Shown one piece after another: positions 1 to 12,105 of a stretch of 64,000 nt of DNA. Source of the DNA: Panonychus citri (Eukaryota > Arthropoda > Arachnida > Trombidiformes > Tetranychidae). A program made the translations under genes and the position numbers. How positions within the stretch are numbered: the stretch's first letter is position 1; each line of letters starts with the position of its first letter. The DNA lies in the NCBI RefSeq assembly GCF_014898815.1, contig NW_026515545.1:2108001-2172000 (forward strand), read 5' to 3'. The notes under the pieces are model-generated. The model had not been told where the DNA came from. It was given only the letters and a program-made list of their open reading frames with translations, and searched no databases.

Positions 1-969
1 TCACAAATTGATGTTCATCTTGGTGAAAGAAAAATGGTTTATTAAATTGATGAAGAGATTAATAAATTATTGATTAGTTCACATTGTAAACGAAAATGTT
101 TAAGACAAAAAAAAGTTAACATAAATTACATTGACTAGGAAAGGAGATTTTCACTGATTAATTGTCAAATTTAATTGATCACAATTAATCCAGTTAACTG
201 TTAATCATAAATCGAGAAATCAAAGAACTGGTTTTCTCATGTTATCAAAATGGCGTCAATTTTTAGTTCTTCAACCACTCGATAGGTGGAACTGTAATCA
301 AATTCGAAATTCTCCCGGAACTTAGCGTCATCTATCGGGGAAAATATTCAGCTCGAAATTCGTTTAGTTAATTGTTATAATTAAACTTTTGTTTATTTAG
401 TTTACTTTCCATTAATTTGCATGAGACAATTGATCAGTTTTCCATTGTAATCAAGCTTTGAATTCTATGTTTTCCTCAGCTTTTATCATATTTTTCTTTC
501 TTTTTCCTTTTTCTTTTTCTCTTTCTCATCATCTTCATCTTCTTCTTCATCATCATCTTCATCTTTTTATCTTCATCTTCATCTTTTTATCTTCATCTTT
601 ATCCAAATTTTCATCTTCATCTTTTAGTTTACTTTAAGAATCGTTTGAGTGAGTGTTAAATTTTTTTTTCTCTTCAAATTGTTTACATAAAATATTAATT
701 ATCTATTTCTCTGATTAACTAAACAACCATGTAACTTAATCTAAATAAATTGTTATTCGAGTTCAACTTTTGTTTTTCTCCAGCAATTAAGCTAATCTCA
801 ATTATCGGATTATCGGAAATCTTTGTAACTGAATGAAAAAAGTTGTTCTTTTCTCCCAAAAAGTGATTAGTTCAAATTCATCATAATTCACCATGATTTG
901 ATTATCGTGATAAATTAAACATCATCTCATTTGGAAATTTTCTAAATCAACAACAACAAAAACAATCAA
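1..969. other. 5' flank and probable 5' UTR of Ror
   Basis: No coding region is seen. A long pyrimidine-rich tract at about 483-625 is built from TTC and ATC triplets. The sequence from 327 to 338, read on the minus strand, is CCGATAGATGAC, close to a motif upstream of the primase gene at 46518. The transcription start and any non-coding exon cannot be fixed from the sequence alone. Confidence 0.5.
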
Positions 970-3900
970 ATGTTTATGGAAAACAATTTAATCATTTCAA
1001 TATTAACAACAATATATTTTTCATCAATCATCTTATCGGTAAGTGAATACAATTTAAATCTTTCAACAATTAAAAGTAATTCAAGACTAAGTAATTACAT
1101 GATGTTACTCAAACTATTCTGTTGAACTATTCATTCAAAATTCATTGATTATCTCCTCAGTCATTTGTGATAAATGAATCAATCGCAATTTCAATTTCAA
1201 TTTCAATCAACCGTAAATCCTAAGCAATTAGTCAATTTCTGGTTAATCCATAAAAAGTAAACCATTTTTTTTGGTAAAAATTTTTTCCTTCCAACAAATT
1301 GGAAGCAATTGAAGTGCATGTTAAAAGATGATGATGATGATGATGACGATGAAAGTGATGCGGATGATGAGGAAAATGATATCTCAATGAATACATAGAA
1401 AAGAGAAACAACTTAGAATGGATGAAATATTAGAAGAAGAGAAAATCTAATTATTAACCTTGAAACAAATAGAATTGATTAATATCATTGATGATGAATT
1501 GATGAATACCCTGAATAATATTTTCCCTCCATTGAAATCAGCGGTGGGTCGAAGCGTTAAAACATCTATTGTTAAACTTTTCTCTCCTGAAACAACAACA
1601 ACAACAACAAGAAAGTTCTGACAGTTCTAAAGGTTAGAAATAAAAGAAGAACAAGAAGATTAAAAGCTAATTAACGATTAAGGAACAAAACCATAGGAGA
1701 AAAACAAGAAGATTATTAAATAGAAGAGAAAAGGAGAAACGGAGAGAGAGAAAATAACAAGGGTACATATATAAATATATCGAAAGAGAATTGAAAGTTC
1801 AGAGGTCACAACTCACCAGAGGTTCTCCTATCCTATTTTCCCTCTGTGTGTGTTTATTATTAGAGAAAAAACTTTAAAATTTAAATGGTTCTTTTTTCTG
1901 TTGGGCTTTTTTTCTGAAATGTAAGCATAACAGTTAACGGTCTGTTTGAATGATGATTGAGATGATAAGCAGAAAAGGAGGAAAAATATAAGATAAGACA
2001 GAGAAAGATGAGGATGATGATGATGGAGAAAGCATAAGGATCATGTTTACAGTGTTTCTTTCCAGCAAAAATAAACATGGAGAGAGAGAGAGAGGAAGTT
2101 GGGATGAAGGATCATGTTGTTGTTGTTGTTGTTGTTGGTCAATGGGATTGTTTCTGGTGTGGACAAAGTGAAGATTGTGTTGACCCAATGTTCAACTTTT
2201 TGACATTTGATGCCAAACTATTACTACAACGTAATTAATTTTAATCATCAACCATTGATTAATTTTGACAGACTAACATTAAGTTGAAAAGTTAATTTGT
2301 TCTCATAGTTTTATATTTGCTTTATATCCAAAGGAAAGATTATATTTCGTTGCGATGAGAATTGTTTCCAATCAAATCGTTATTCTGATTAGATAATTTC
2401 TCTTGATTATAATCAACTTGTTAATTGGTTCACTTAATCAATTCTACTCTTTTGGTAACAATTGAAAAATTTCTAGTTTGTTTAGTTGATTTGATTGATT
2501 TGGTAATAATTGTTGATGGATCATTTTAAAATTAAGTTAACTCATGTTTACTGTTTCATCTGATTTTGATTAATTAACTGATATTTGATTTCAACAATTA
2601 AAAGGTCAACTCATCGGATAACAATGTAAATTCAATAGGAATTAAAAGTTCACCCAATGGACTAAGTTCACTTGATTCCTTTGGATCAATTAATTCAGTA
2701 AACAATGAAATTAGATCATCATCTCAATCTTATGGATCAATTGATGATCAAGGATCAATGGTTGATCCTAATGTTAAATTGTCAAAAGAATCAATTGAAA
2801 CTCATGAGATTAATAATAAGATGAAATCAAACGATAATCATGGTAACAGTGATGATGAAGGTGATAAATTAAAGATGAAATTAAAGAATCAGCCTGATGA
2901 TGTAAATCAAAAGGAAAAAGTAATTAAAAGTAAGTAATAGAAATTACTAATTCTAAACTGATTAAACTTAAATTATTGATCATTATCCTTGGAAAAGGTA
3001 AAGGAAACTCACAATTGAATTGATTTATTTTCCACTAGCAGGTAATCAATTGAACCAAAGCTCAACTAACTCATCAGCTGATATTGTTAAGAAAACTTAT
3101 CTTCGTCTATTGGAACCATTAACAAATTATACTAAATCAATTGGATCAACGTTATTGCTCAAGTGTACCTTTGAATCAAATCCAGGTAAAGTTGAGGTTA
3201 CCTGGTATAAGAATGAGGCTCAATTGGATAACGATGATAACAGAATTGAAATGAAACAGAAACGTCAACATAAAACAATGAAAACTGTCGCAAGGTTAAA
3301 GATCAGGTCAATAATGTTCACCGATTCGGGTTTCTATAAGTGTGAAGGTACCAACGGGATCGATATGGTTGAAAGTTTATCCGTTGTTAAAGTCGATGGA
3401 GGTAAGTTTAAGTTCATTGATTAACTTTTCGTAACAATTTAGATTATGATTAATGAGTAATTGCTAATGAAAAAAAAAAGGTTCAACTATTTACATGATA
3501 AATTATAAACAATTTGACATGGTAAATGTGATCAATGTCATTTAGATGATCAGTAAAACCAGTTTGAAATTGATTTTAATTTAGTTTTCATGGTGATAAT
3601 TGAAATAAATACATGATAACATTTTCTGTAAACAAAAATCAAGTTAAAACGAAAATGATATTTGATATTTGAATTTAGAAAATTTTTCTAAATTCAATAT
3701 TTGAAATTCATTCTCATATATCCAAGATTCTTACATGTAATTTACATGATGAATTGATTGTTTATCAATGTTCTTAATTTTGTTATTAAATTACATTGGT
3801 AAATAAATCGGATAATCTACTTAAATTATGAGGAGAAATTAAAAAATTTCTTCCAATCAATCAAATTGAAAACTTTTTTTTCTATTTCAAGATGTATCTT

Positions 3901-6889
3901 CCCATCTTGGTGTCATTCCAACAATTGATGAGGATATAATTCCTGATTTTCCACAATTAGGATCAGACAGGTAAGCCCAATATTGAATTACGCCAACAAT
4001 TAACTTTCACTAATCATTAAAGTAAACAGCTTTTCTTTTTTGTACCAACCAACAACAATTAAGAACACAATTTTTTTCCAATTACTTTCAATTGTTCACG
4101 AATTGTAATAACATTTGGAATACACATTAAGTTAATTAGCTATTAATTGTTGGCACAATTTGTTTGTCATGATCTATTTTCCCTATTAAATGTCCATCTC
4201 CAAACAATCAACTAAATTGATTGATTGTTGAAGATTAACATGGAATATAAAAACAATTAAGATACTAAATTGTTTCTCTATCTCTGGATTATCATGTTTA
4301 TCTTAATCTCTAGTGTTCCAAGTTACTTTGAGAAATCTGATTCAGATGAGAAGACGAAATCTTATCCATTCTGTGAACCATATCGAGGAACAATTTGTTC
4401 CCAGGTAATTGGTAATCAAACAATTTACGTTGATTCTGAAGGTAGTCAAGATTCAATGGAACAAAAAATTGGAGCAGTTTTCACCGTAATTAAATCATCT
4501 CGAGATGTTTCCCTTCAATGTCATCGATTTGCAATTCCTTCATTATGTTTCTCATCATTTCCATTATGTAATCAAGATCAATCTCAACCTAAACCACGAA
4601 AGGTAAATCTTATAATCCATATAGTCAGATAATCTCTAATTTGGTTTGGGTGTTAATCTGTTGATTATATTTTAGGTTTGTCGTGATGAATGTGAAATGC
4701 TTGAGGGTAAAATTTGTCACCTTGAATACACTTTGGCCAAGCGACACAATCTAATTGGTCAAGCAAATTTATTACCTAAATGTGAAAACTTATCTCCATC
4801 TGGATCACCTGAAAGTGCCGATTGTTTGAGAATTGGAGTTCCAACTGTTATCCAGGTTATTCCAGGTAAATAATATTCTAACTAATGGTGAATAATTAGG
4901 AGAGATTAATGTTGATTTATTGTTCTAATTAGATGATACATGTTACAATGGAAATGGTGAAAATTATCGAGGAACAACTTCTAGAACAGTTTCTCGAAGC
5001 GAATGTGCTCCTTGGCATGAACAAGTTTTCTACAAAACTGCTGATTATCCGGAATTAATTGGTGGACATAATTATTGTCGTAATCCAGGGGGAATGGAGT
5101 CACAACCTTGGTGTTTTATCAGAGATCCAGAGATGAGGAAAGTTCATTGTGATGTACCAAAGTGTGGTCAGTATTAAGTGTTGATTTACTTTGATCGTTT
5201 TTCTCATGAAACTTTATTGTTTTTTATTTAGTTGACAGTTTTTGGATCTTCATTGTCGCTCCAGCGATCGGTGTTTTTGTTTTGTTCATTTTGTGTTTGG
5301 CCATTTGTTGCCTACGACGAAAGCCACGATCTAAATTACCTGGTTCACAATTGAATTGTGGTCGTCAATCAGAAGGATCAATAACCAATTCTCAAACAAG
5401 TCGTAATAATATAAATGCAAGTGGATCTTCAGTTGAAATGAATTCACTTTTACCAAAGAAACAATCACATGCAACTGAATATTCATTATCATGTTTGAAG
5501 TTTATTGAAGTTCTTGGTGAAGGTGCTTTTGGTAAAGTATATCGAGGTGAATTAATGATGTCACTAACTGATACAGTTCCAATTGCAATAAAGACATTGA
5601 AAGAAGATGCAAACATGAAGACTCGTCAAGATTTCCAAAGAGAAGCTGAACTAATGGGAGATCTGATCCATCCAAATATCGTTTGTCTTCTTGGTGTTTG
5701 TTTCAAAGAAGAACCCATGTGCATGATGTTTGAATTTATGTCGGAAGGAGATTTACATGAGTATCTAATTACTCATTCGCCGATAACGAATGAGATGGTT
5801 GGTGGTAATATCGGTGGAATCGGCGGAATCGGAGGAATTGGAGGTGTTGGTGGTGTTGGAGGAGGAGGTAAAGAAAAGGATGGAAGTCGAGCTCGAGTAT
5901 TGGATATAAATGATTTTCTTCACATTTCCACCCAAATAGGAGCAGGAATGGAATACCTGGCAAGTCATCATTATGTGCATCGAGATTTGGCTGCTCGAAA
6001 TTGTCTTGTCTCTGATCATTTGACGGTAAAAATATCGGACTTTGGTCTTTCTCGAGACATTTATGCATCAGATTATTATCGAGTTCACTCAAAATCTTTA
6101 CTTCCTGTTCGTTGGATGCCACCAGAGTCCATATTATATGGGAAATTCACCAGTGAATCTGATGTTTGGTCTTTCGGTGTTTTACTTTGGGAAATTTTCT
6201 CTTATGGATTACAACCTTATTATGGTTACACTAATCAACAAGTGATCGATATGATACGAGGTCGTCATCTTTTACCATGTCCATCAGAATGTCCACCAAA
6301 CATTTACTCTCTAATGAATCAATGTTGGACCGAGAATCCATCAGGTCGACCAACATTTAGTCAACTTCATCAACGATTGAGAAATTGGAAAGCAGTTTAT
6401 AGTAATACAATTGCATCGACAACTTTACCATCAGCAAGTAGCCATTCATCTAGTCATTCAGCAATTAATCTCATGGGATCAACATTATCTAATCCCTATT
6501 CTCATCACCACCACAACCACAATCAACACCAACAACAACTTTCTCTAACACTTGGAAACAGATCATCAACAATCAGTAAATCACCAAATCAACAAGTTCA
6601 GTCTCCATCACCTCAAACCTCATCATCTTTATCTCAAACTTATGGATTGAGTTCATCCAATGGCCGACAAAGTAAAGATTCATCTTCTGCATCTAATAAA
6701 CAACAATTTAATCACCAAACAATTAAGCAACATTTCAACAATTCACATCAAAAACATCAATCGTATTTACTTAATCAACATCATTTCATCACAACAACAA
6801 CTAATTCAACCTCTCCAATTAGTAATCAGTGTGTCCATCCAATGACTGGACAAACGTTCAAAGGCCATCATAATAATGGATATAATTGA
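970..6889 (+). CDS. Ror: Ror-family receptor tyrosine kinase, complete, eight exons
   Basis: Wnt-binding, single-pass receptor kinase of the plasma membrane. Exons read as 970-1038, 2605-2929, 3042-3401, 3892-3970, 4314-4602, 4676-4865, 4933-5166 and 5232-6889; all junctions are GT-AG and phases agree, giving 1067 residues. Residues 1-23 form a signal peptide. Exon 2 is a Ser/Asn-rich linker. An Ig domain (LLLKCTF, VTWYKN, SGFYKCEG) is followed by a Frizzled CRD with ten cysteines, a kringle with six cysteines (residues about 438-516), a TM helix (about 519-541) and the kinase (about 606-902). The order Ig-Fz-kringle-TM-TK defines Ror and excludes Trk. The kinase keeps the glycine loop GEGAFGKVYRG, the lysine in AIKTLKED, HRDLAARN and DFG, so it should be active. 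A glycine-rich insert lies at residues about 704-729. The C-terminal tail is rich in Ser, His, Gln and Asn. A second ATG lies two codons after the chosen start. Confidence 0.95.
1039..2604 (+). other. Large first intron of Ror
   Basis: The intron starts GTAAGT after the signal-peptide exon and ends AAAAG before 2605. It contains GAT-triplet tracts (about 1328-1375) and short CAA and GTT triplet runs. Minus-strand ORFs here are low-complexity and have no recognisable domain. No embedded gene is seen. Confidence 0.6.
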
Positions 6890-8919
6890 TTTATGGAACC
6901 AAATCTAATCAAACGATTGACAATCTTATGTCTAAACAATCATAATTAATCAGCATTCTAATCATAATGTTAATTAACTAATTGTTATTTATTTTCCCAT
7001 GATAATAATTAAGCAGCTTAACTTTAACAAAGTTTATTTTTACAAGAAAAAAAGATAATTTATCAAATTGATTGGAACCATAAAATCAACAATTAACAAT
7101 TTAAAATTGTTAATTATTCTAAATACTGATTGCCTTAAAGTACCAACTTAAATATTAATAACTAAATTTTTTCTATTCAATTTCATACAATTAACTTAAT
7201 TTTCTGATTCTGATTTGTATCAACAGCTAAACAAAAACAAAAAATGTAATTAAATTTTTATATAAATTGAAAAAAAAAATTGATAATAAAACTTTGCAAA
7301 CAATTAATCCAATCCAAAGTAATTAAATTATTAAATTCCTATGAAAATATTGATTAAACAATTACAAGAACTATTAAAAAATTAAAAGCTTAATTGTTGG
7401 CTAACCACTCATTTCAAAAAACGCGCGCTTTCTACTCTGATTTTTGCCTCGATTTTCAAATGAAATTGAATTAATTAAATTGTTGAAATCTTTTGGTTTT
7501 CTAATAGATTATGCTTAGATAAACCCAATTGATTGCTACTAATTGTGATTGTGGAGCAAAAAATTCGTTCATATCGAGTACAATCCCATTCCATTTGTTG
7601 TACGGTTAATTGATCATTTGACTGTTAATCAATTTCAAATTGATCAATCAAATCTCCCCACTGATCAGCAGTAACAATTATAATCTATCGAGTGACTAAA
7701 AAAGATACCAATGTACTTTTCATAGGTCTATTAGCGACTGTGGTTATTATTTAGAGGCCAGAATCGCGATTTTCTGAGAAATTTTCAATGGGAAAATACC
7801 GATACTATTAATAGATCTAAGTGACCTTGATTCTGAATATGATTAGCTTAAGTATATGAGGTTATTGGTCAAGAAAACGAAGATTTTGAAGTGAAAAATT
7901 TCCGTCCAAAAACACCCGTTCACTTTTTCAGGCCACTCAATTTCTTGTGAACCATAAGTTCTTGAAAAATATCAATAGCTTGAAGATTTTTTCTTGTGAA
8001 TATTCAAATTTTTCAATAAATTTCAATTTCATTATTCAAAAAGTTCACCAATTAATCAATTGATTAATCAATCTAATCACTAAGTTATCCAGTTACCGTT
8101 TCTATTGATTATGATAACTGTTATTCAATTATCATCACTACACCAGTGCTAATTAAATCTGATTGAACTTAACTGGTTCAATTAACACTAATCACTTTTT
8201 GATCATCTAATTGATTTGATTATTTTTAAACGATTGATTTCAATTTATGAACAATTTATATTTTATCAAATTTTCACATGACAATTGAACTAAAAACAAT
8301 AGATTGAAATTGTAATTGTTAAATCAACGAGTCGCGATTAAATTACAATTACAATTGTCTCTCTGTCTCTCTCTCTCACTTTTCAGGTCTAATTAATTCA
8401 ATTGAAAAACTAATTGTCAATTAAAGTGGAATAAATTTCCCGCAATCAACTAATGACCAATAATTTGAAGAAAAAAAAATTAACTTAAATTATTGGAAAT
8501 TTTTTTTCTATTAAATCAACTTACTAAATACAACAAGTAACAATCTAAATTGTTGAAAATTTGTTTCTTTTTTTTCATTGACGATTTTAAATTGTGATTA
8601 GATTCACGGACAGGAATTACTATTAAATTGTAATTAAAGAGGCGTTGAATTAATGGAAACGTCATTAAACCAGTTTCTCTGTTAATTTCATGTCTTGTTA
8701 ATTGTATCTCTTCTTGATTGTCTTCAATTAGCAATTTATTTTAATTCTAAATTGTTATCATTGAATATAATTAACAGGAGACTATTTATTTAACCAAATT
8801 TTACAATCCATTTGATTCTGTGAACTATTAATCTGTGATCATTACAGTTAAACATTTCCACAAGCTATTGGAATCTTAATCGTCACAATTAGTTGATTCT
8901 TTTGCTTCAACAATTAAAA
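6890..8919. other. Ror 3' UTR and Ror-P450 intergenic region
   Basis: A poly(A) signal AATAAA at 7285-7290 is the likely 3' end of Ror, giving a 3' UTR of about 400 bases. The remaining 1.6 kb is AT-rich with many CAATTAA-type words and no ORF with a recognisable domain. No inverted-repeat element was found by eye. Confidence 0.55.
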
Positions 8920-10844
8920 ATGTCACTTGTTAATCAATCTGAATTCAACAACATCTCTTACAATGATCATCAAAACAAATCATCTGAAATATTATCAAAA
9001 ACAATCACGATTGTATCTTCAATATTACCGTTACAATTACCAATCAATTTAACCAATTTAATTGCGACTTTAATTGTGATATTAACAGTTTTTACCTTAA
9101 GTAAATTGATTCCTTTGATTATAATGTTGATCAAATTAAAACGTTTACCTCAACAATCAAGTAATTGGTTATTAGGACACTTGGGTAATTTACTTCCTCC
9201 TCCGTTTACCTCAAACAATCAATTTGGTAAAGGTAAGTTGACAATTTACTAATTATTAGCAAACTAACAAGAACTTTACTAATTAGTCCTTTCATCATTA
9301 ACAATTAATCAAAGGTCTCAAGAATTGTGTTGACAGATTGGAAACTTTTCTCCATCAAAATGGATTAATGGTCTTCTGGGTATCATGGTTTCCAATTATC
9401 ATGATAACCGATCATCAAATCTTAATGGTAATTTGAAACAATTAATATCGATCGTAAATTAATTTAAGAAACTCAACTTTGAAAAGAAAAAAAGTTCATC
9501 TGATTCATTTTGATTTCGATCGTTAGATGGCTCTAGTTGTTTTCTTTTTTTGTCTCAATTTAATTTTTTCCTTCTACAATTAATTGATAGAAATTAACAT
9601 CGGCAACAATAGAGAAAGGTCCAGGTCCTGATGTGGCTCGAAACTTTTTCGGCGATGGTTTGGTTGTACAAAATTCTCGTAAATGGAAAGGTAGACGTAA
9701 ACTGTTGGCTCCAGGTTATCACATTTCGGCTCTTGCAAATTATTTACCAACGATATCAAAAGTTGCTCGAAATCGGGTTCGATTGATTAAAGAAATTTCC
9801 AATGACGAACCAATTGATACCCGACGATTTACCCAAGAAACTGGTATGGACATGACGTGTGAAATTACGCTGGGAATTGAAAGCGGTACCAAAGGAACCC
9901 CTGGTTGGTTATATCGTAAATCTATTGACGTTGCTCTCGAAATGATGCTAATCAAAGCAATTAATCCACTTTACTGGTTTGAGTCAATTTTCCGTTGGAC
10001 AGTTGACGGTAAAAGATCACGAATCGCCTCACAATATATCCGTTCATTTCCTACCTCGCTCATTGAGACTCGAAAGGTCACCCATGTTCCCGGAAGCATA
10101 AACCCAAAGAAATATAATCCCTCGGTTAGATTTAGTTTACTTGATTGTCTAATCGATTTACACTTATTAAGTCAATCGGCTGATAAAGCTTACTCATTTT
10201 CTACGGCTGATATTCTTGAAGAGACAAATAGTGCTCTTTTCGCAGGGAACGAAACTACCGCTGGCTCAATGGCCTGGACAATGTTCCATCTCGCCGCTAA
10301 TCTGGAAATTCAGGAAAGAGTTTACTTGGAATTGGTTGAAAATGGTTTCACTGGACCAGGAAGTTCGGACTACACGGAAGATGGACTTAAATCGTTAAAG
10401 TATTTAGAATGTTGCGTTAAAGAAAGTCTTCGTCTTTGTCCACCAATTCATACAACTACACGACGGCTAGATGAAGATCTTACAACGGACAAAGGTCAAG
10501 TTTTACCGAAAGGAAGTGTCCTCGCTTTAAGTATCTATTACATTCATCGTGATCCACAATTTTGGCCTGAACCAGATAAATTTATACCTGAAAGATTTTC
10601 CCTGGACCTTTGTTCATCTCGACCTTCACTTGCATACATTCCCTTTGGCTTTGGTCAACGACAATGTTTAGGTCAAAAGTTAGCCATGAGAGAGATCAAA
10701 GTAGTTATCGCAGAAGTGATAGCAAACTTTCAATTAGAGAATTGTGAAACTTTTGATAACATCGATACCGCTTTTCTTGGTACATATCGTTCAGTTGAAA
10801 GTTTAAAGATCAAATTCAAACCGCGCATAACGAACAATCAATAG
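8920..10844 (+). CDS. Cytochrome P450, CYP4 clan, complete, three exons
   Basis: Heme-thiolate monooxygenase anchored in the ER membrane. Exons 8920-9232, 9315-9427 and 9591-10844 (phases 1 and 0, all GT-AG) encode 559 residues. The N-terminus is unusually long, about 45 residues, before the hydrophobic anchor (LIATLIVILTVFTL region). Family marks in order: the C-helix WKGRRKLLAPGYH, the I-helix AGNETTAG (near residue 359), the K-helix ESLRLCPP (ExxR), PERF, and the heme loop FGFGQRQCLG whose cysteine is near residue 501. The CYP4-clan assignment rests on GDGLVVQNSRKWKGRRKLL and the overall pattern. A family or subfamily number needs a database comparison. The substrate cannot be inferred; the clan includes fatty-acid hydroxylases and xenobiotic enzymes. 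No lesion is seen. Confidence 0.93.
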
Positions 10845-11511
10845 ATTGTTACTCGATAATCAACACAACATTTCAATTGTAGAGGAAAATTAATATAAGT
10901 AAATCATCAAGAATAATCATTTATTATTGTCTGTTAACAAAAGATTAAACAATTTAAGTTTAAATTACTAATCAAGTCTTCGTGTCTTAATCTGATATTA
11001 TACCAATATAACTGATAGATTCACTAATCCAGAAAAAGCAAAGGAATCAAATTAATCTTAATCAAGTATTAGAATCAAAGAATTAGCATTTATCATATTA
11101 TCAGGTTAAATATTTCACAGATAATTTATATTGAATATTCAATTATTAATATCTAATCGGGTACAGTGAATTATTATCAGTGTGATAATCATTAATCATA
11201 ATAACCATATTAAGAATAGCATCTTTAGCAAAACTATCAACATAATTAAGAAATATCAAAATTGATATGGTGAATAAAATGATTAGTTGATAGTTGAATT
11301 TATCTAAAGAGCTTATAAGGTTTATCATAGTCAATTATTAATCAACAATTAACATTGTTTCTAATTATATCCTCTTTGTATTGATGATATTGGCTCAGAA
11401 AATTATCATCAGCAATTATGATATTAATCAGCTTTTCCCCATGTTAACTAATTAGTCTTAATTAGTCTTATTATTACTTGAGATTCACATCTAATAGATG
11501 GTTGAAATATT

Positions 11512-11572
<61 letters not shown>

Positions 11573-12105
11573 GTCTCCTAGCAACTTGTTGTATTCACAT
11601 TTGCAATGAGAGAGTAGTGAGAATCGGATGAGCTGAAATGTTACAGGGAATGCGCAATATACAATGTCATCATCATGAGTAAGTTGAGAGTAATTCCAAA
11701 AAAGCTGAATAAAGTTTCAGTTCCAGAATGAACAGAGTAACAGAATCACCTCTCACCTCCGAATAACTCACTTATCTCAACAATAAACTATGAACAACAA
11801 CAGAATTGATTCTGGAAATAATAATAACAATCTAATTATCATTATTTTTGGCCGATCAAAATCAGAATAATCAGTGACTTAAATTATTTGGCCAAAGTTA
11901 AACTCAATAATCAAGTTTATATATAAATTGTTCATCGGATCAAATCTGATTATCACCGTTCGGGTTTATTTTCATTATTATTGTGTGTTAATCATCATCA
12001 TCATCCTCATCACCATCATCATGGCTTAAGGGCTTCCATTATATTTTCTCATCATATATATTCTGATTAAATCTATCTAACATTATCATCACTAATTCTT
12101 TCACC
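10845..12105. other. P450-DHHC intergenic region
   Basis: AT-rich spacer with no supported gene. It holds a long TC microsatellite (11515-11569) and ATC-triplet tracts near 11990-12020 just upstream of the next gene's start. No clear AATAAA was found for the P450 transcript near its stop. Confidence 0.5.
11515..11569. repeat. (TC)n microsatellite
   Basis: About 27 uninterrupted TC units. Length is likely polymorphic and assembly-sensitive. Confidence 0.95.

Noticed and set aside
5232..6889. Assignment of the kinase gene to Trk or MuSK
   Set aside because: The extracellular order Ig-Frizzled-kringle-TM and the activation segment SKSLLPVRWMPPESI match Ror; Trk lacks kringle and Fz, and MuSK has several Ig domains.
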